Origin: an archaeon
GTDB taxonomy: Archaea > Thermoproteota > Thermoprotei_A > Marsarchaeales > Marsarchaeaceae
Length of the DNA: 64,000 nt
Direction: 5' to 3'
NCBI GenBank assembly: GCA_021800035.1
Contig: JAJYZJ010000003.1
Location: 1 to 64,000, forward strand
Part shown: piece after piece, positions 17,947-27,139 of the stretch
Numbering within the stretch: position 1 is the first letter of the stretch
Layout: each line of letters starts with the position of its first letter
Notes under the pieces: model-generated
The model's database searches: none
The model's input: only the letters and a program-made list of their open reading frames with translations
Told to the model about the DNA's origin: nothing
Position numbers and translations under genes: made by a program

Positions 17947-18668
17947 CGATTCTGGGCATCATAAAGGGGAGACCTTCGCCGAGGTGCCCGACGATTAGCT
18001 GTAGCTTCGGGTGGGCATCAAACGCTCCGCCCAGTATCACCCGCATGACATGCGGCGCAGTTTCCGTATGCCAACCCCACCCTGCAATCGAAAACAGCGA
18101 TGTTACCTCCCTCGAGTAGTTTCCGACGTAGCTGGATTTGATCACAGGCTCAGGTAGAGGTGTCGGATGGAGGTAAATCGGAACGCCCAATTCCTCGGCG
18201 CGCTCAAGTATAGGCCAGAAGAACTTGTCGTCCAGGTACCGGCCACGGCTGTGCCCGTGAATCATTGCGCCCCTAAGACCGAGCTCTTTCACTGCATGTT
18301 CCAACTCGTCGGCGGCCTTGTCCGGGGGTCAATACCCGAAGTGAGGCGAAACCCGCAAGAAAGGTGGGGTATTGTTTCACCGCTTCAGCTAACACTTGGT
18401 TCGAATCTCGAGCAAGATTCGCCGCCTCAATATCATCTTGGGCGCCTTCAACTCCCCGAGTCAGGGAAAGGACCTGCATGTCGATTCCAGCCGCGCCCAT
18501 TTCGGAAACCCTCCCTTGTCCCAGGTCAAGTAGGCGGTCGATGACCTGTGCCGCCGTCGTTTTCATTGAAGAACGTGCAAATGCCTCGAGTATCTGCTCC
18601 ATTCCCCGCCCGGGACCTTGCATGAAAGCCTGTGTTACGAAATGCTCTTCCAGAGCAATGGTTCGCAT
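17947..18668 (-). pseudogene. Amidohydrolase pseudogene, frameshifted and truncated
   Basis: The N-terminal part (MRTIALEEHFVTQAF) and the later part (AMIHGHSRGRYLDD, VPIYLHPTP, LIVGHLGEGLPFMMPRIE) match the amidohydrolase-2 family, which includes 2,3-dihydroxybenzoate and gamma-resorcylate decarboxylases. The halves lie in different frames, broken near 18320-18345, and the C-terminus is lost where the ATPase fragment begins. A TATA box at 18692-18700 still sits about 27 bp before the ATG at 18668. Confidence 0.8.
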
Positions 18669-19385
18669 GTTTCTGGGCCCAAAACCCATTGCTTATAAAT
18701 CCCCATGGCGGTTCGCACCGGTCTTGTCTTCCACATGGTGTCAGGGCGCTAGGGTATCACTTGTACACCATCGCCGGCACTTCCTCTCAGAGGGTTCCCA
18801 ATCGACCAAAAACGGTGATGTTTTCTAGAAATCTAGTTGTGATAGAAGGTTAACATTTCGTCTTTGAAAAAGTCGTATACGTCGGAAGCAAAGGCCCATA
18901 GAAGAGGTGTTCATGGTTCACCTGATAACGCTGGGTATCTAGGAGCAGGATGGACATCTTCCTGAATACCCCATAGTTCAAATCGTGCATTTTGAATTTC
19001 GCGATGATGTAGTATCGTTGTTCGCAAGAGTGATGCTCTCTTGAAGATAGTTGCGGAATCTGGCCCCATCGGAAAAATTGATAAACTGTCTTCCATTGTC
19101 ATCCCTGCACTTGAGATATTGTCGAATCTGTTGCTCAATATCCGTTAACCCGACTCCGGGGGCGGGCGGGGAATTGGTCATGTCGCTCTGACCTTCTATG
19201 TTTTGACAAGACTTCGTAACTGGTTAGCCCTCGACGGGGACATGGCCGTTTGAGCCGTTTCGGGAAGTTGCTGCGGCGTCACTGTCTTACAAGTACCAAA
19301 CTCGGTAGTACCATTTCAAGCACGTCTAGCGCGAGTCAGGATCGGTCACGTGGTCGAAATGAGTCTATCATTACGGGTCAAAGAT
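18669..19385. other. Gap with at most a decayed small gene
   Basis: About 700 bp with only short minus-strand frames. The best is 18978-19181 (67 residues, acidic/polar, starting TNSPPAPGVG), with a continuation in another frame to 18911, which suggests a small decayed gene. Nothing is recognised. Confidence 0.35.
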
Positions 19386-20258
19386 TCAGCCCGATTTTAA
19401 TAGTTTGTCAAGAATTGGCGTCGACGTGAACCGGTGTTCCCATCTGTGACTATCAAAAGAACCAATGGTGATGAGCTCGTTAAACAGTAGCTTCGAAACT
19501 ATTAAGTCGAAATTCCCAGTGCCGCTCTCCTTGTCGGTTGACGCCCGAAACTCCTGAAGCTCTGAATCGGGGATGCTGCCAAACCTTTTTGAGGCAAGGA
19601 AGCCTGCCACGTTGCGTCCAGCAGGCTCTCCAAGGACATCAGTGCCCACTTTTTGCGATTCTGTCAGCTTATCTCCGAATCGTCCGGGAAGATACCAAAA
19701 TTCTGTTAGCGCCCCACCGAAGAAAGGAGGAACTAGAAATGACTCGCCACTGAATCTTTTTGTCGAGAAGTAGAAATTGTTACAGCCCACAAGAATCGCA
19801 ATCTGCTTGACCATCGACTCGCTCAAGCCTGAACCAAGGGAGAGATAATGCGCCAAGTCCCTGTAATCGTATGCACCCGCCATCACGCCGTTCACGTAAT
19901 GTAAGGCGACCACTCTCGCCACCGTGCGCTCTTTCTCGGGAAGATTCCTGATAGTCGACTCGGCGAACCCTCTGAATGCGGAATAGCCCACCTGCGAAAT
20001 GAACGTTTTGACTTTTTCTGTAACTTCGTAATCAGCTAGGCCGTGCACGAACCCTGCATCTAGACACCTTTTCTTAGCCTCGCCGACCGAACTTTTACCT
20101 GCTGGTCCATATCTTGCCTCTATATTTGCAACCATGTACTTCTCTTCGATTAGAAATTCCGCTTCCTGATAGACCCAGTCGAGCTGCGCTAGGTCACTGG
20201 GTTCTCGAGATGTGTCATATCGGTCCACCATATCTTGGACCAAATCGAATACATCCAT
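19386..20258 (-). CDS. Hypothetical protein, 290 residues
   Basis: A soluble, mostly helical protein rich in charged residues with no recognised motif. The middle (ESTIRNLPEKERTVARVVAL, GYHYL-like helical turns) suggests an all-alpha N-terminal half and a less ordered C-terminal half. Minus-strand GCTTAAGA near 20286-20293 acts as a plausible TATA box, predicting a start close to the ATG at 20258. It is isolated between pseudogenes and GC-rich membrane genes; island cargo is the likely status. Confidence 0.6.
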   Translation of the reverse strand: MDVFDLVQDMVDRYDTSREPSDLAQLDWVYQEAEFLIEEKYMVANIEARYGPAGKSSVGEAKKRCLDAGFVHGLADYEVTEKVKTFISQVGYSAFRGFAESTIRNLPEKERTVARVVALHYVNGVMAGAYDYRDLAHYLSLGSGLSESMVKQIAILVGCNNFYFSTKRFSGESFLVPPFFGGALTEFWYLPGRFGDKLTESQKVGTDVLGEPAGRNVAGFLASKRFGSIPDSELQEFRASTDKESGTGNFDLIVSKLLFNELITIGSFDSHRWEHRFTSTPILDKLLKSG

Positions 20259-20355
20259 GACGTGCTTCCGAAGGCTGTAACTATTTCTTAAGCATTTTAT
20301 TCTCCTAGGAATTGAAGTGTTTGACTTCCTGTTTCACTGCTACTCCGATTAGGCA

Positions 20356-20619
20356 TTGAAACAACCCGGCCTTGTCGGGGTATTCAGGATCTCATTCCTC
20401 GCGAATGATGGTGTAGGCGAGTTAGTGGTGGTGTTTGTGATGTTTTTACTGAACTCTATGAACCCGGGCAATGCGGAGCTCGCCGCGGGTGGGGTGGCTT
20501 TTCTCCTTTCGCTTTTGTTGAACGCGGGGATAGATAGCTTTGGCTCCACCCAGAAATACATCAGGTTCAGCCGCGTGATTCCGGTGCACACCGCGGGGAT
20601 CTACGAAGTGGTGAACTAG
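20356..20619 (+). CDS. Small membrane protein, possible secretion-channel remnant
   Basis: Two hydrophobic segments (VGELVVVFVMFLLNSM and GGVAFLLSLLLNAGID) followed by a short basic tail. The start is uncertain: TTG 20356 or ATG 20440. It is followed after 11 bp by a larger membrane protein, and both share the GC-rich codon use of the 1-8119 element genes. No family is recognised. It may be a pilin-like or channel-subunit piece of a transfer apparatus. Confidence 0.4.
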   Translation: MKQPGLVGVFRISFLANDGVGELVVVFVMFLLNSMNPGNAELAAGGVAFLLSLLLNAGIDSFGSTQKYIRFSRVIPVHTAGIYEVVN

Positions 20620-20630
20620 GCGGTATTGCC

Positions 20631-21203
20631 ATGGCCGCGGCGCTCGGGCTCGTCGGGATATTCCTTGTCTCGGACATACTCTGGACGCTCTGGACCGAAG
20701 GAGCGGAGGATCTCGCTGAGACGGTGATAGGTCTCTCGAAGGAGCTGATACTCGTCGTCGCGATAATACTCACGCTACCATACTTCTACAACGCGTTTGC
20801 GGTGATGGTGAACACGATAGGAGTTCACCTCGTGGACTACGGCGACCCCGGGCTACTTCTCGCCACCGATCTCCCCATAATAATCCTCGGGGCTTCGGTT
20901 GGTTACTTCGTGCCTTATCTAGCGAATCTCGCGGCAGACATCACGTTCGCGCTTCTCGTAACGATAGCGCTCGCAGTTCTCAGGTTCGTCCTGATAGGCG
21001 CGCTTTTCGTCGCAGCCCCGATACTCGCGGTGCTCTGGCTCTTTCCGCCGTTCAGGAAAGTCATCTCGTTTGTGTTCGAGATAGAAGTTGGGCTCGCTAT
21101 ATCAGGGCTTATAGCAGGGGCAGTTCTCGCGCTCATCGGAAAGGTCGCGTACGCTGACCCCTCCGGGGTTTCTATTGCGGTGCTTCTCGGGCGTCTGGCA
21201 TAG
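20631..21203 (+). CDS. Polytopic membrane protein, VirB6/TrbL-like
   Basis: A 190-residue protein with about five membrane segments. The segment PILAVLWLFPPFRKVISFVF resembles the conserved region of archaeal VirB6/TrbL-type channel proteins of conjugation systems, but the chain is shorter than those usually are and may be a truncated relic. It sits directly after another membrane gene. GC-rich codon use links it to the ATPase at 272-3667, which would be its partner in a transfer machine. This assignment is inference from topology and context. Confidence 0.45.
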   Translation: MAAALGLVGIFLVSDILWTLWTEGAEDLAETVIGLSKELILVVAIILTLPYFYNAFAVMVNTIGVHLVDYGDPGLLLATDLPIIILGASVGYFVPYLANLAADITFALLVTIALAVLRFVLIGALFVAAPILAVLWLFPPFRKVISFVFEIEVGLAISGLIAGAVLALIGKVAYADPSGVSIAVLLGRLA

Positions 21204-21441
21204 TGATTTTGATTCTGATTTTTCTATGAGCAGTCAGCATACATAGTTAAGTAGTTGGTGACTTCGAGCACATGTCAGAACGTTTCTTTAGGAGTGCCCG
21301 TTCCTTTTCCGCGGTTGCCCGCGTCAATTGTTCAATTGTCGTACGTCAAGCTTTCATCATAGTATCTCCAGCTCTCCCATCGCCGACTAGAACTAGTCAG
21401 CCTCGGCAAGGTTCTCCTCAATACGGCTTAGAGGGTTGCGC

Positions 21442-21831
21442 CTAGGGGGGAGTCGTAGAACTTTCGAATATGTTCAACTCTCCCTTGGTGAGTTCAAAAA
21501 GGTCGACTATCTTCTGCACTCTACTCCTCACTTCTTCAATTGTTAGACGGTTCTCATGGAACCCCTCTACATGAAGCTCCTTTGCTGCGTCCCAGCCATT
21601 GATAACGTAATCCCCGTAAATCTGGCTTAGGTCATTCGCGGCCTCGCCGAGTGACCCGTATCTCCATTTTCCGTTCGCGGAATAACCTCTGTATTTGGGT
21701 AGTTTAATCTCTGCCAGCTGCTTGATGCACTCCTCTGCGACCTTGTACAGTTTTTCGGCGCCCTGCACTGGGTCCCCATTCACCAGTCTGGTCGCCTCTC
21801 TGAGTAGAAACGAAATGTCTTCGACATTCAT
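21442..21831 (-). CDS. PaREP1-like (HEPN-type) protein
   Basis: A 129-residue all-alpha protein. The pattern of paired helices, with QGAEKLYKVAEECIKQLAE early, then a GDY-A--LH segment (GWDAAKELHVEGFHENRLT) near residue 85, matches the crenarchaeal PaREP1/PaREP8 family, which is related to HEPN domains. The typical HEPN RxxxxH RNase motif is not visible, so it may bind rather than cut. Its start overlaps the stop of the membrane gene upstream by 4 bp (ATGA), making a two-gene operon. Confidence 0.6.
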   Translation of the reverse strand: MNVEDISFLLREATRLVNGDPVQGAEKLYKVAEECIKQLAEIKLPKYRGYSANGKWRYGSLGEAANDLSQIYGDYVINGWDAAKELHVEGFHENRLTIEEVRSRVQKIVDLFELTKGELNIFESSTTPP

Positions 21832-22415
21832 GACCGACTGTCTCCTTTACGGCTGGCGATTGCCGCTACAATCGCTGCGAACCCGGCTATGAGTGCGACG
21901 GACACAACAACTGGTTTCCATGGCGTAAAGCTTGTGGGGGCAGGTATCTTTACCTCAAAATTCTCTTCCACCGAGGCTATCTCCATCTTGGCGGGTCTAT
22001 AGAAGAGATGAGCCGGCCATTTGGGGAAAAGGTACTGGAAGGGTTCGTAGACAACGAATATTCTGTTGTCTCCCAAGTGCTCAAAATACTCTCGGGACAC
22101 CTCGACATGCGATTCCAGACTACCATCCGGGAATATTCTGAGGTGAAGCTCCCAATGATTTCCAATGTCCAAACTGAGGCCGTATTTCTCGCCTTCTTGG
22201 GTAGCGGGAACTGCTTCCTTGAATCCTACCTCGTGCAGGCGGTCCCTGACAGCATCAACCTGTTCTTTTTCAACATAGCCGCAGATAACAGGGGGGCTCT
22301 TTGAGAAACCCTCGGAGACTTCTCTCGCAGTCAGTTCGACAGAACTTCCATCACGCAGTGTAAACTTCCTCGGAAGAGCCGCTATGTATGGCTCAAGCGC
22401 TGGCTCGCGTCTCAC
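21828..22415 (-). CDS. Tail-anchored hypothetical membrane protein
   Basis: A 195-residue protein: about 160 soluble residues, beta-rich in the middle (WELHLRIFPDGSLESHVEV), then a single membrane helix near the C-terminus (KPVVVSVALIAGFAAIVAAI) and a short basic tail. This predicts a cytoplasmic domain anchored to the membrane. No family is recognised. It is the first gene of an operon with the PaREP1-like gene, with ATGA overlap. Confidence 0.6.
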   Translation of the reverse strand: MRREPALEPYIAALPRKFTLRDGSSVELTAREVSEGFSKSPPVICGYVEKEQVDAVRDRLHEVGFKEAVPATQEGEKYGLSLDIGNHWELHLRIFPDGSLESHVEVSREYFEHLGDNRIFVVYEPFQYLFPKWPAHLFYRPAKMEIASVEENFEVKIPAPTSFTPWKPVVVSVALIAGFAAIVAAIASRKGDSRS

Positions 22416-23109
22416 AATCTGTTTAGTGCGTCTGCCGACACATAATTATTCGCCCTGAACGGAGAATAAGAAAACCTGCTTTTGAGAAGTAAGTGCATGT
22501 TCGCATTGGTAGACCTCGCTCGGAAGTTCGGCAAGGTGGCAGCACTGCTCCTATACGGGCATGCAGGCGCTCTGGCGCCTACTCTCGGAAGTGAAGAACG
22601 GTTCAGAAAGAGACACGCCACCCTTATTACAGCACCACTCTCATGTCGGGTTTCCTGAATAAGCTTCTTGGCTTAGGAATTGTAGTCGGGGGTTTCAGAG
22701 AAGGGTTCGGACTGAACGGATGGAAAATTGGGCTTCAGTTTATGAGTCACTCAGCGCGAACCTTCGGGTTCGGTGCAGATGCACGAGAGGAGGCATCGCT
22801 TTGCGCTTCCTATGATTCGTTGTAGAGCTGCTGCACCGTATCTTCCCGGCGCGTGCTGCAACCGCGCTCGCCGCTGCACTGTTCGCCCAATCCTTATTAT
22901 TCTCTTTGTATAATCCGCTTCCGCTGCTGCTGGCTGAACGCACACCCCCAACTGCAGCGTCATTCCCTTGCTCCTATAGGACCCACCAACTCCTCGGGTG
23001 GCATCAAGTCGTCTGAGCATGATAAGGGAAGAAAATGATTTCGAATGAGATGAATGGCAGGCCTTGGAGATGAGTTTAAGGGGAGATGAACCGAGGAGGA
23101 CATCTGGCA
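22416..23109. other. Gene-poor stretch
   Basis: No confident gene. A 60-residue frame at 22643-22825 with a Gly/Leu-rich hydrophobic start (SGFLNKLLGLGIVVGGF) may be a fragment of a membrane protein. Codon use is mixed, and the stretch reads like decayed DNA. Confidence 0.35.
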
Positions 23110-23893
23110 TGCTTGTAGAGACTTACGAGTACGTTACACAGAATAGAGAAAGAATAGCCAAGAACTTGGATGCAACGAAGAACATGGAGCTCTAAGAAAG
23201 CGCCCGGTCGAAGTGGATTAATTTTGAGCCGAGTCACTCTTCGAGCTCGGTGGCTGGGATAGATAGCAGCTGGAACTTTGTGCCGTTTCAAGGTTATTAC
23301 TCCTTCGCCGCCGAAGGAGTGTCTATCTGCTCCGACGGCTCCCTTCCGACAAGCCCTCGCTTTACTGCTGGAGTTAGTACGATGTCCATCGAAGAAGACC
23401 AGAAGCTCTACTTCAACCCTTCTCGTTATCTTGAAGGAATCGGCAATGGAGTACGAGTATCAGCTTGCACTGGACACGATATCAAAAACGGATTACGCGC
23501 TCACAGACGGCTCACTCTTGGCCAGATTCTATGACAGGAGGCAGAGAAAGCCCGTAGCATTCCACGAATACGCCCGAGATTTGATGGGTTAGGAGAACGT
23601 TGTCTTCGTGGCCAAGGCGTCGGGCAGCAACTCTATACTGAATGGCGTTCTTGGGAACCTTTACTATTTTAATCAGGCTACGGCCGAGCCGGGTTACTCT
23701 ACGCCCTACTACACGGAAGTAGGCGTTAGCACGTTCTACGTAAGACTTGCTGCGCATGTACCTTGCTTAAGAGTAGAAGTTCCTGGGAAAATTAACGGGA
23801 AGGACTGCGAGGCGACAATTGATGTGCTGGCAAGCCCCCAGTTCGACGGCATCCCTATGCCCTGAGAATCGCTCACGAGAGGTGCTAGGCGAG
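23110..23893 (+). pseudogene. nurA: Decayed NurA-family nuclease gene
   Basis: NurA motifs appear in order but in shifting frames: an N-terminal start at 23110 that stops at 23196, AGIDSSWNFVPFQGYYSFAA from 23253 (the DG/S metal site and beta-strand), DYALTDGSLLARF near 23494, then VFVAKASGSNSIL and STFYVRLAAHVPCLRVEV, ending with IPMPLRIAHE near 23855-23880 (NurA proteins end with YPL--AH). At least three frame breaks or stops make it nonfunctional. NurA works with the HerA ATPase in end resection; the element ATPase at 272 belongs to the same superfamily. Confidence 0.65.
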
Positions 23894-25267
23894 TAGATGG
23901 CTCATGGCATCGCGTCGGGAGAGGCGCAGCGAGACAGGGGCGACCCGTACCTCCGTGTATATATTCTAAGGGCTGAAGAAGCCTGTTTCACCCCTTCTGT
24001 CCGAAGCTTAAGGCTGTCTATGGGGTATCCATGGTAGCCGCGGTAGTCATGGCAGTCACCCTTTTCCCTATTTAATGTCCGCAACGTTTGTACGAGAAAA
24101 TCAGGGTCCGTACTTGGTCCGGTTACTCGCGGCTCCAGACGAGATCATAACCAAACCACTGGCGGTATAAGCCGGATTTGTCCTGTTTGTCCCACATATT
24201 ATCGCCGGGGATCGGGGCCTGAGGTGGGGCAGGGGAGCCGCCATCCATGAATCATGAACCAACGCCGTCCATCAAGTTCTCCCAAATTAAGAATCACGCT
24301 CTGACTGTAGCTGCCTACTTTTGCTCAGGACTTATACGGGAAAGACTGGTAGGATACGGGTATAAATGCGTCTCTTCGAAACTCGGTTCACGCGTGGGCT
24401 ACTCCCAAATATGAGGTGAAGCGCATTTATACCTGAGATACGTCGCCCACCGGGGGCATTTCTGACATCTCGCTCGGCAGAGCGTAGTTTCTAGACAAGT
24501 CGCTACTTTTCTCGATTCAGCGGCTGTATATGTTGATGCGCTCTGCAGTTGACATCCGGTTCACGAATTCGTCTCAAGAAAACCCAACGACCTTCAGGCG
24601 TGGGTAATTGTAGCAACGATACGTTCTTGAGCTAGCCTTGGCCAAGCGAGAAAAACCACAATAGAAGCATCCCACTTAGGGCGCCCTGTGCGAGACGACA
24701 ATTCGCCAGCCCAAGAACTGGTATTAACCCCCCATATTGATCACTCGGTTTGTGCGAGCCAGCTTGAATTTAATGATTCACGAACCTGAACTGAAATCGA
24801 TGAAAAGCTCTGGCTAGGACCGATGCCGGAGCAATCCGAGCTACCATGGTTGTTTGAGCTAAAGCATCACCGCGTGAGTGCCTGATTTCGTCAGTTTATT
24901 CCCTGCATTCCTAACCCATTTTCGCCAAAAAATTAGTAGCGAAGTGCGCGCTCGGGCGTTTGGGCGCCCGTCAGAGTAATCCGTCTCGATTCCGGTGACT
25001 CGGGACCCCGCACTACTCCTCGGTTTTCCCAGTCTGAAAGCAGAAAAACGTAAACAGAGCTCGGCTGCCCAAAGGGGAAGCAGTAGCAGGGCGGGCATGC
25101 CCGAATTCACGCCTACGGAGACACCTCTTGCGGGCTACCTCTCAAGACGGGGGATCAGCCATGTCTCTCTGAGACAGGAAACTCCAACTCTTTAGCGAGG
25201 AGAGGATGTCAGCCAACTTGACTATTCTTCCGAAAAAGCTTTTTAGCCCAAGTTCAAGGGTTTCGCC
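23894..25267. other. 1.4-kb gene-free stretch at the island edge
   Basis: I find no coding frame with recognisable content. It holds one clear structure, the TATA-bearing inverted repeat at 24359-24433, and otherwise looks like decayed DNA. The dense core genome begins at 25268. Confidence 0.5.
24359..24433. repeat. Inverted repeat made of two facing TATA boxes
   Basis: GGTATAAATGCG at 24359-24370 and its exact reverse complement at 24422-24433 are 12 bp each, 51 bp apart. Each arm contains a TATA box pointing inward, so transcripts starting 25 bp downstream of each would overlap head-on. It may instead be a protein-binding palindrome or the remains of a small mobile repeat. Confidence 0.5.
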
Positions 25268-26083
25268 GTGAGTATTGAGAGCCCGCGGCGGAGGAAAAAG
25301 CTGGTTATAATTGGCCTGAATGATGCGGGCTGGCCAGATGTGGAGAAGTATGTAATCGAATTACGCTCAAGCCTACCATCATCTGCGGGCGTCTGGGTGA
25401 GGACACTCAAGTTAGAAGCGGCTTCAGCTCAGGACGCGTGGAAGAGGGCTGACAAATCTTTCGGAGACTACTTCAACAGCATTTCTGGCTTTACGGGAGG
25501 CGATAGTACTTCAATTGACGCGGATTTGGTCGAAGCGTGGAATTATGCCAGGCTCTTCTCTGCGACCCAGCTGCCAATAGCGGCTCTCGACAACAAACTA
25601 CTCTCTAGCGGAAAACTGCCCAGCTTGGGAGCCGTTTTTGATGCTCTCGGGCTTCCGTTCGCGGGTAGGGCAATGCAAGAGGAGAGCGTTCCAGCGGTGA
25701 CTGATGCGAGCGGCAGTAAAGCTGAGACGACGATTGTGAAATCACCGCCTACTTCATTCGGTGAGGGGAACGTCTCGCAACCCTCACCATTGGTGGAGTC
25801 TCGTGTCCCTACAGCGGGCGCGGATGAAATATCCCGGAGCGAATCAAGTTCTGAGTCGTTGGCGGCCGCGAAGTCCTCTATGGTCAGTTCGGCTCCTGCA
25901 GCCTCCACGCTGACCGCGAAAGATATAGAAACTATTAAGGAAGTCAGGAAGAGAACACATTTCGTAGGACCCGAGAACTGTAAAACATGCTTCTACTATA
26001 CCGAACTGAACCGACGCTGTGGCCTGTTCCACTTGGAAGTGCCAGATCCCGCGATGCCGCTTTGCAGAATTGAACTAGATTAG
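25268..26083 (+). CDS. Hypothetical protein with C-terminal Cys cluster
   Basis: 271 residues in three parts: a folded N-terminal 120 residues with an alternating strand-helix pattern (KLVIIGLNDAGWPDVEKYV), a Ser/Ala/Glu-rich linker of about 90 residues, and a C-terminal 45 residues with four Cys (NCKTCFYYT, RRCGLF, MPLCRIE) that could bind zinc or an iron-sulfur cluster. No family recognised. GTG at 25268 is favoured because a TTTTTAG TATA-like box lies about 28 bp upstream. It is the first gene of the core region. Confidence 0.6.
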   Translation: MSIESPRRRKKLVIIGLNDAGWPDVEKYVIELRSSLPSSAGVWVRTLKLEAASAQDAWKRADKSFGDYFNSISGFTGGDSTSIDADLVEAWNYARLFSATQLPIAALDNKLLSSGKLPSLGAVFDALGLPFAGRAMQEESVPAVTDASGSKAETTIVKSPPTSFGEGNVSQPSPLVESRVPTAGADEISRSESSSESLAAAKSSMVSSAPAASTLTAKDIETIKEVRKRTHFVGPENCKTCFYYTELNRRCGLFHLEVPDPAMPLCRIELD

Positions 26084-26161
26084 GTCTAGAGTTCAAGCCG
26101 TGCTTGCGTCAGCTGAGGATAAGCGACCTCGTAATTATGAAAACTTTCGGAGCGGTTCGCA

Positions 26162-27139
26162 ATGAATAGCATGACGTTACACGATATCGGTGAGAAACGT
26201 CTCCTCCTATGGCTCGGAAAGTATTTTCCTGGCATGGAACGAGGAGTGATTGTTTCCAATACCCATGACGCTGCTGTAGTGCGTGTGAGTGGCAATGTTG
26301 CAGTCAAGACTGACACAATGGTCATCACGAAAAGCATACCTGGGATAAGTCCTGAACACATTGGCTACAAGGCGGGAGTGGCAGTGCTCAGCGACTTCGC
26401 AGCGATTGGTGCCACTCCTAGGTATGCCACCCTGTCGATCTCAGCTCCGCGCAAAATGATTTTTTCCGATTTTAGGTCGGTTTGCTCAGGCGTAAGACGA
26501 TCACTAGCAAGAGCCAACGTGCTATGCGTTGGGGGAGACCTTAGCGAAGCTTCAGATCTCTCCGTTTCAATTTCTCTGGTTGGTAAAGCCTCACAAAGGA
26601 GCATGACTCGGTCTGGATCGAAAGCGGGGGATTTGATAGCGGTATCCCGCCCGTTCGGGCTCGAGCCGTACGGTCTGAAGGTTCTTGCAGAGCGGCTTCC
26701 CAGGGGTCCGCTGGAAAGGGCAGCGGTGAGAAGGTTTCTCTTCCCGAAACCGGAGCTTACCTATGGCAAGCTGCTCTCCGCGCTGGACTTTGTCCATGCG
26801 TGCACTGACTCAAGCGACGGACTGCTAATTTCCATTGACAATCTTCTCAACCGGAGTTTGGATGCCAGTCTGGAGCATCTACCCGCTTCGGGTGCGCTCC
26901 TGAAATCTGGCATGGATAAAGAGACTGTAACGTCTCTCGTGAGTTCCGGTGGGGAAGAGTATGCTCTGGTATTCAGCTATGACCAAAGAAGGGACTCAGA
27001 ACTGGTTCGGGTCCTTCGCAAAGTGGGTAGACGTAGGATAGTCGTCGGAAGGTTTGTGAACGGCCGAGGAATAGTTAGGGATGCGACACGGAAAAGCAAA
27101 CCTGTTGGCATCAGAGGCTGGCGACAGTTTGAAAGTTGA
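26162..27139 (+). CDS. thiL: Thiamine-monophosphate kinase
   Basis: A 325-residue PurM/AIR-synthase-superfamily protein. ThiL motifs are in order: THDAAVV near residue 37, KTDTMV near 55, GVAVLSDFAAIGATP near 77, VGGDLSEASD near 122, ACTDSSDGLL near 216 and GGEEYALVFS near 258. ThiL phosphorylates thiamine monophosphate to the active diphosphate with ATP. SelD and HypE share the fold, but the motif spacing and SSDGL fit ThiL best. Stands alone with gaps on both sides. Confidence 0.8.
   Translation: MNSMTLHDIGEKRLLLWLGKYFPGMERGVIVSNTHDAAVVRVSGNVAVKTDTMVITKSIPGISPEHIGYKAGVAVLSDFAAIGATPRYATLSISAPRKMIFSDFRSVCSGVRRSLARANVLCVGGDLSEASDLSVSISLVGKASQRSMTRSGSKAGDLIAVSRPFGLEPYGLKVLAERLPRGPLERAAVRRFLFPKPELTYGKLLSALDFVHACTDSSDGLLISIDNLLNRSLDASLEHLPASGALLKSGMDKETVTSLVSSGGEEYALVFSYDQRRDSELVRVLRKVGRRRIVVGRFVNGRGIVRDATRKSKPVGIRGWRQFES

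Noticed and set aside
17648-18304. A 218-residue minus-strand open frame
   Set aside because: It is a chimera: the first part is the amidohydrolase remnant, the rest is the antisense of the ATPase fragment. Reported as two pseudogenes.
24028-24051. Near-palindrome with AGTCATGG, resembling the CRISPR repeat stem
   Set aside because: Only the eight-base end matches; the centre differs and there is no spacing pattern, so it is probably chance.
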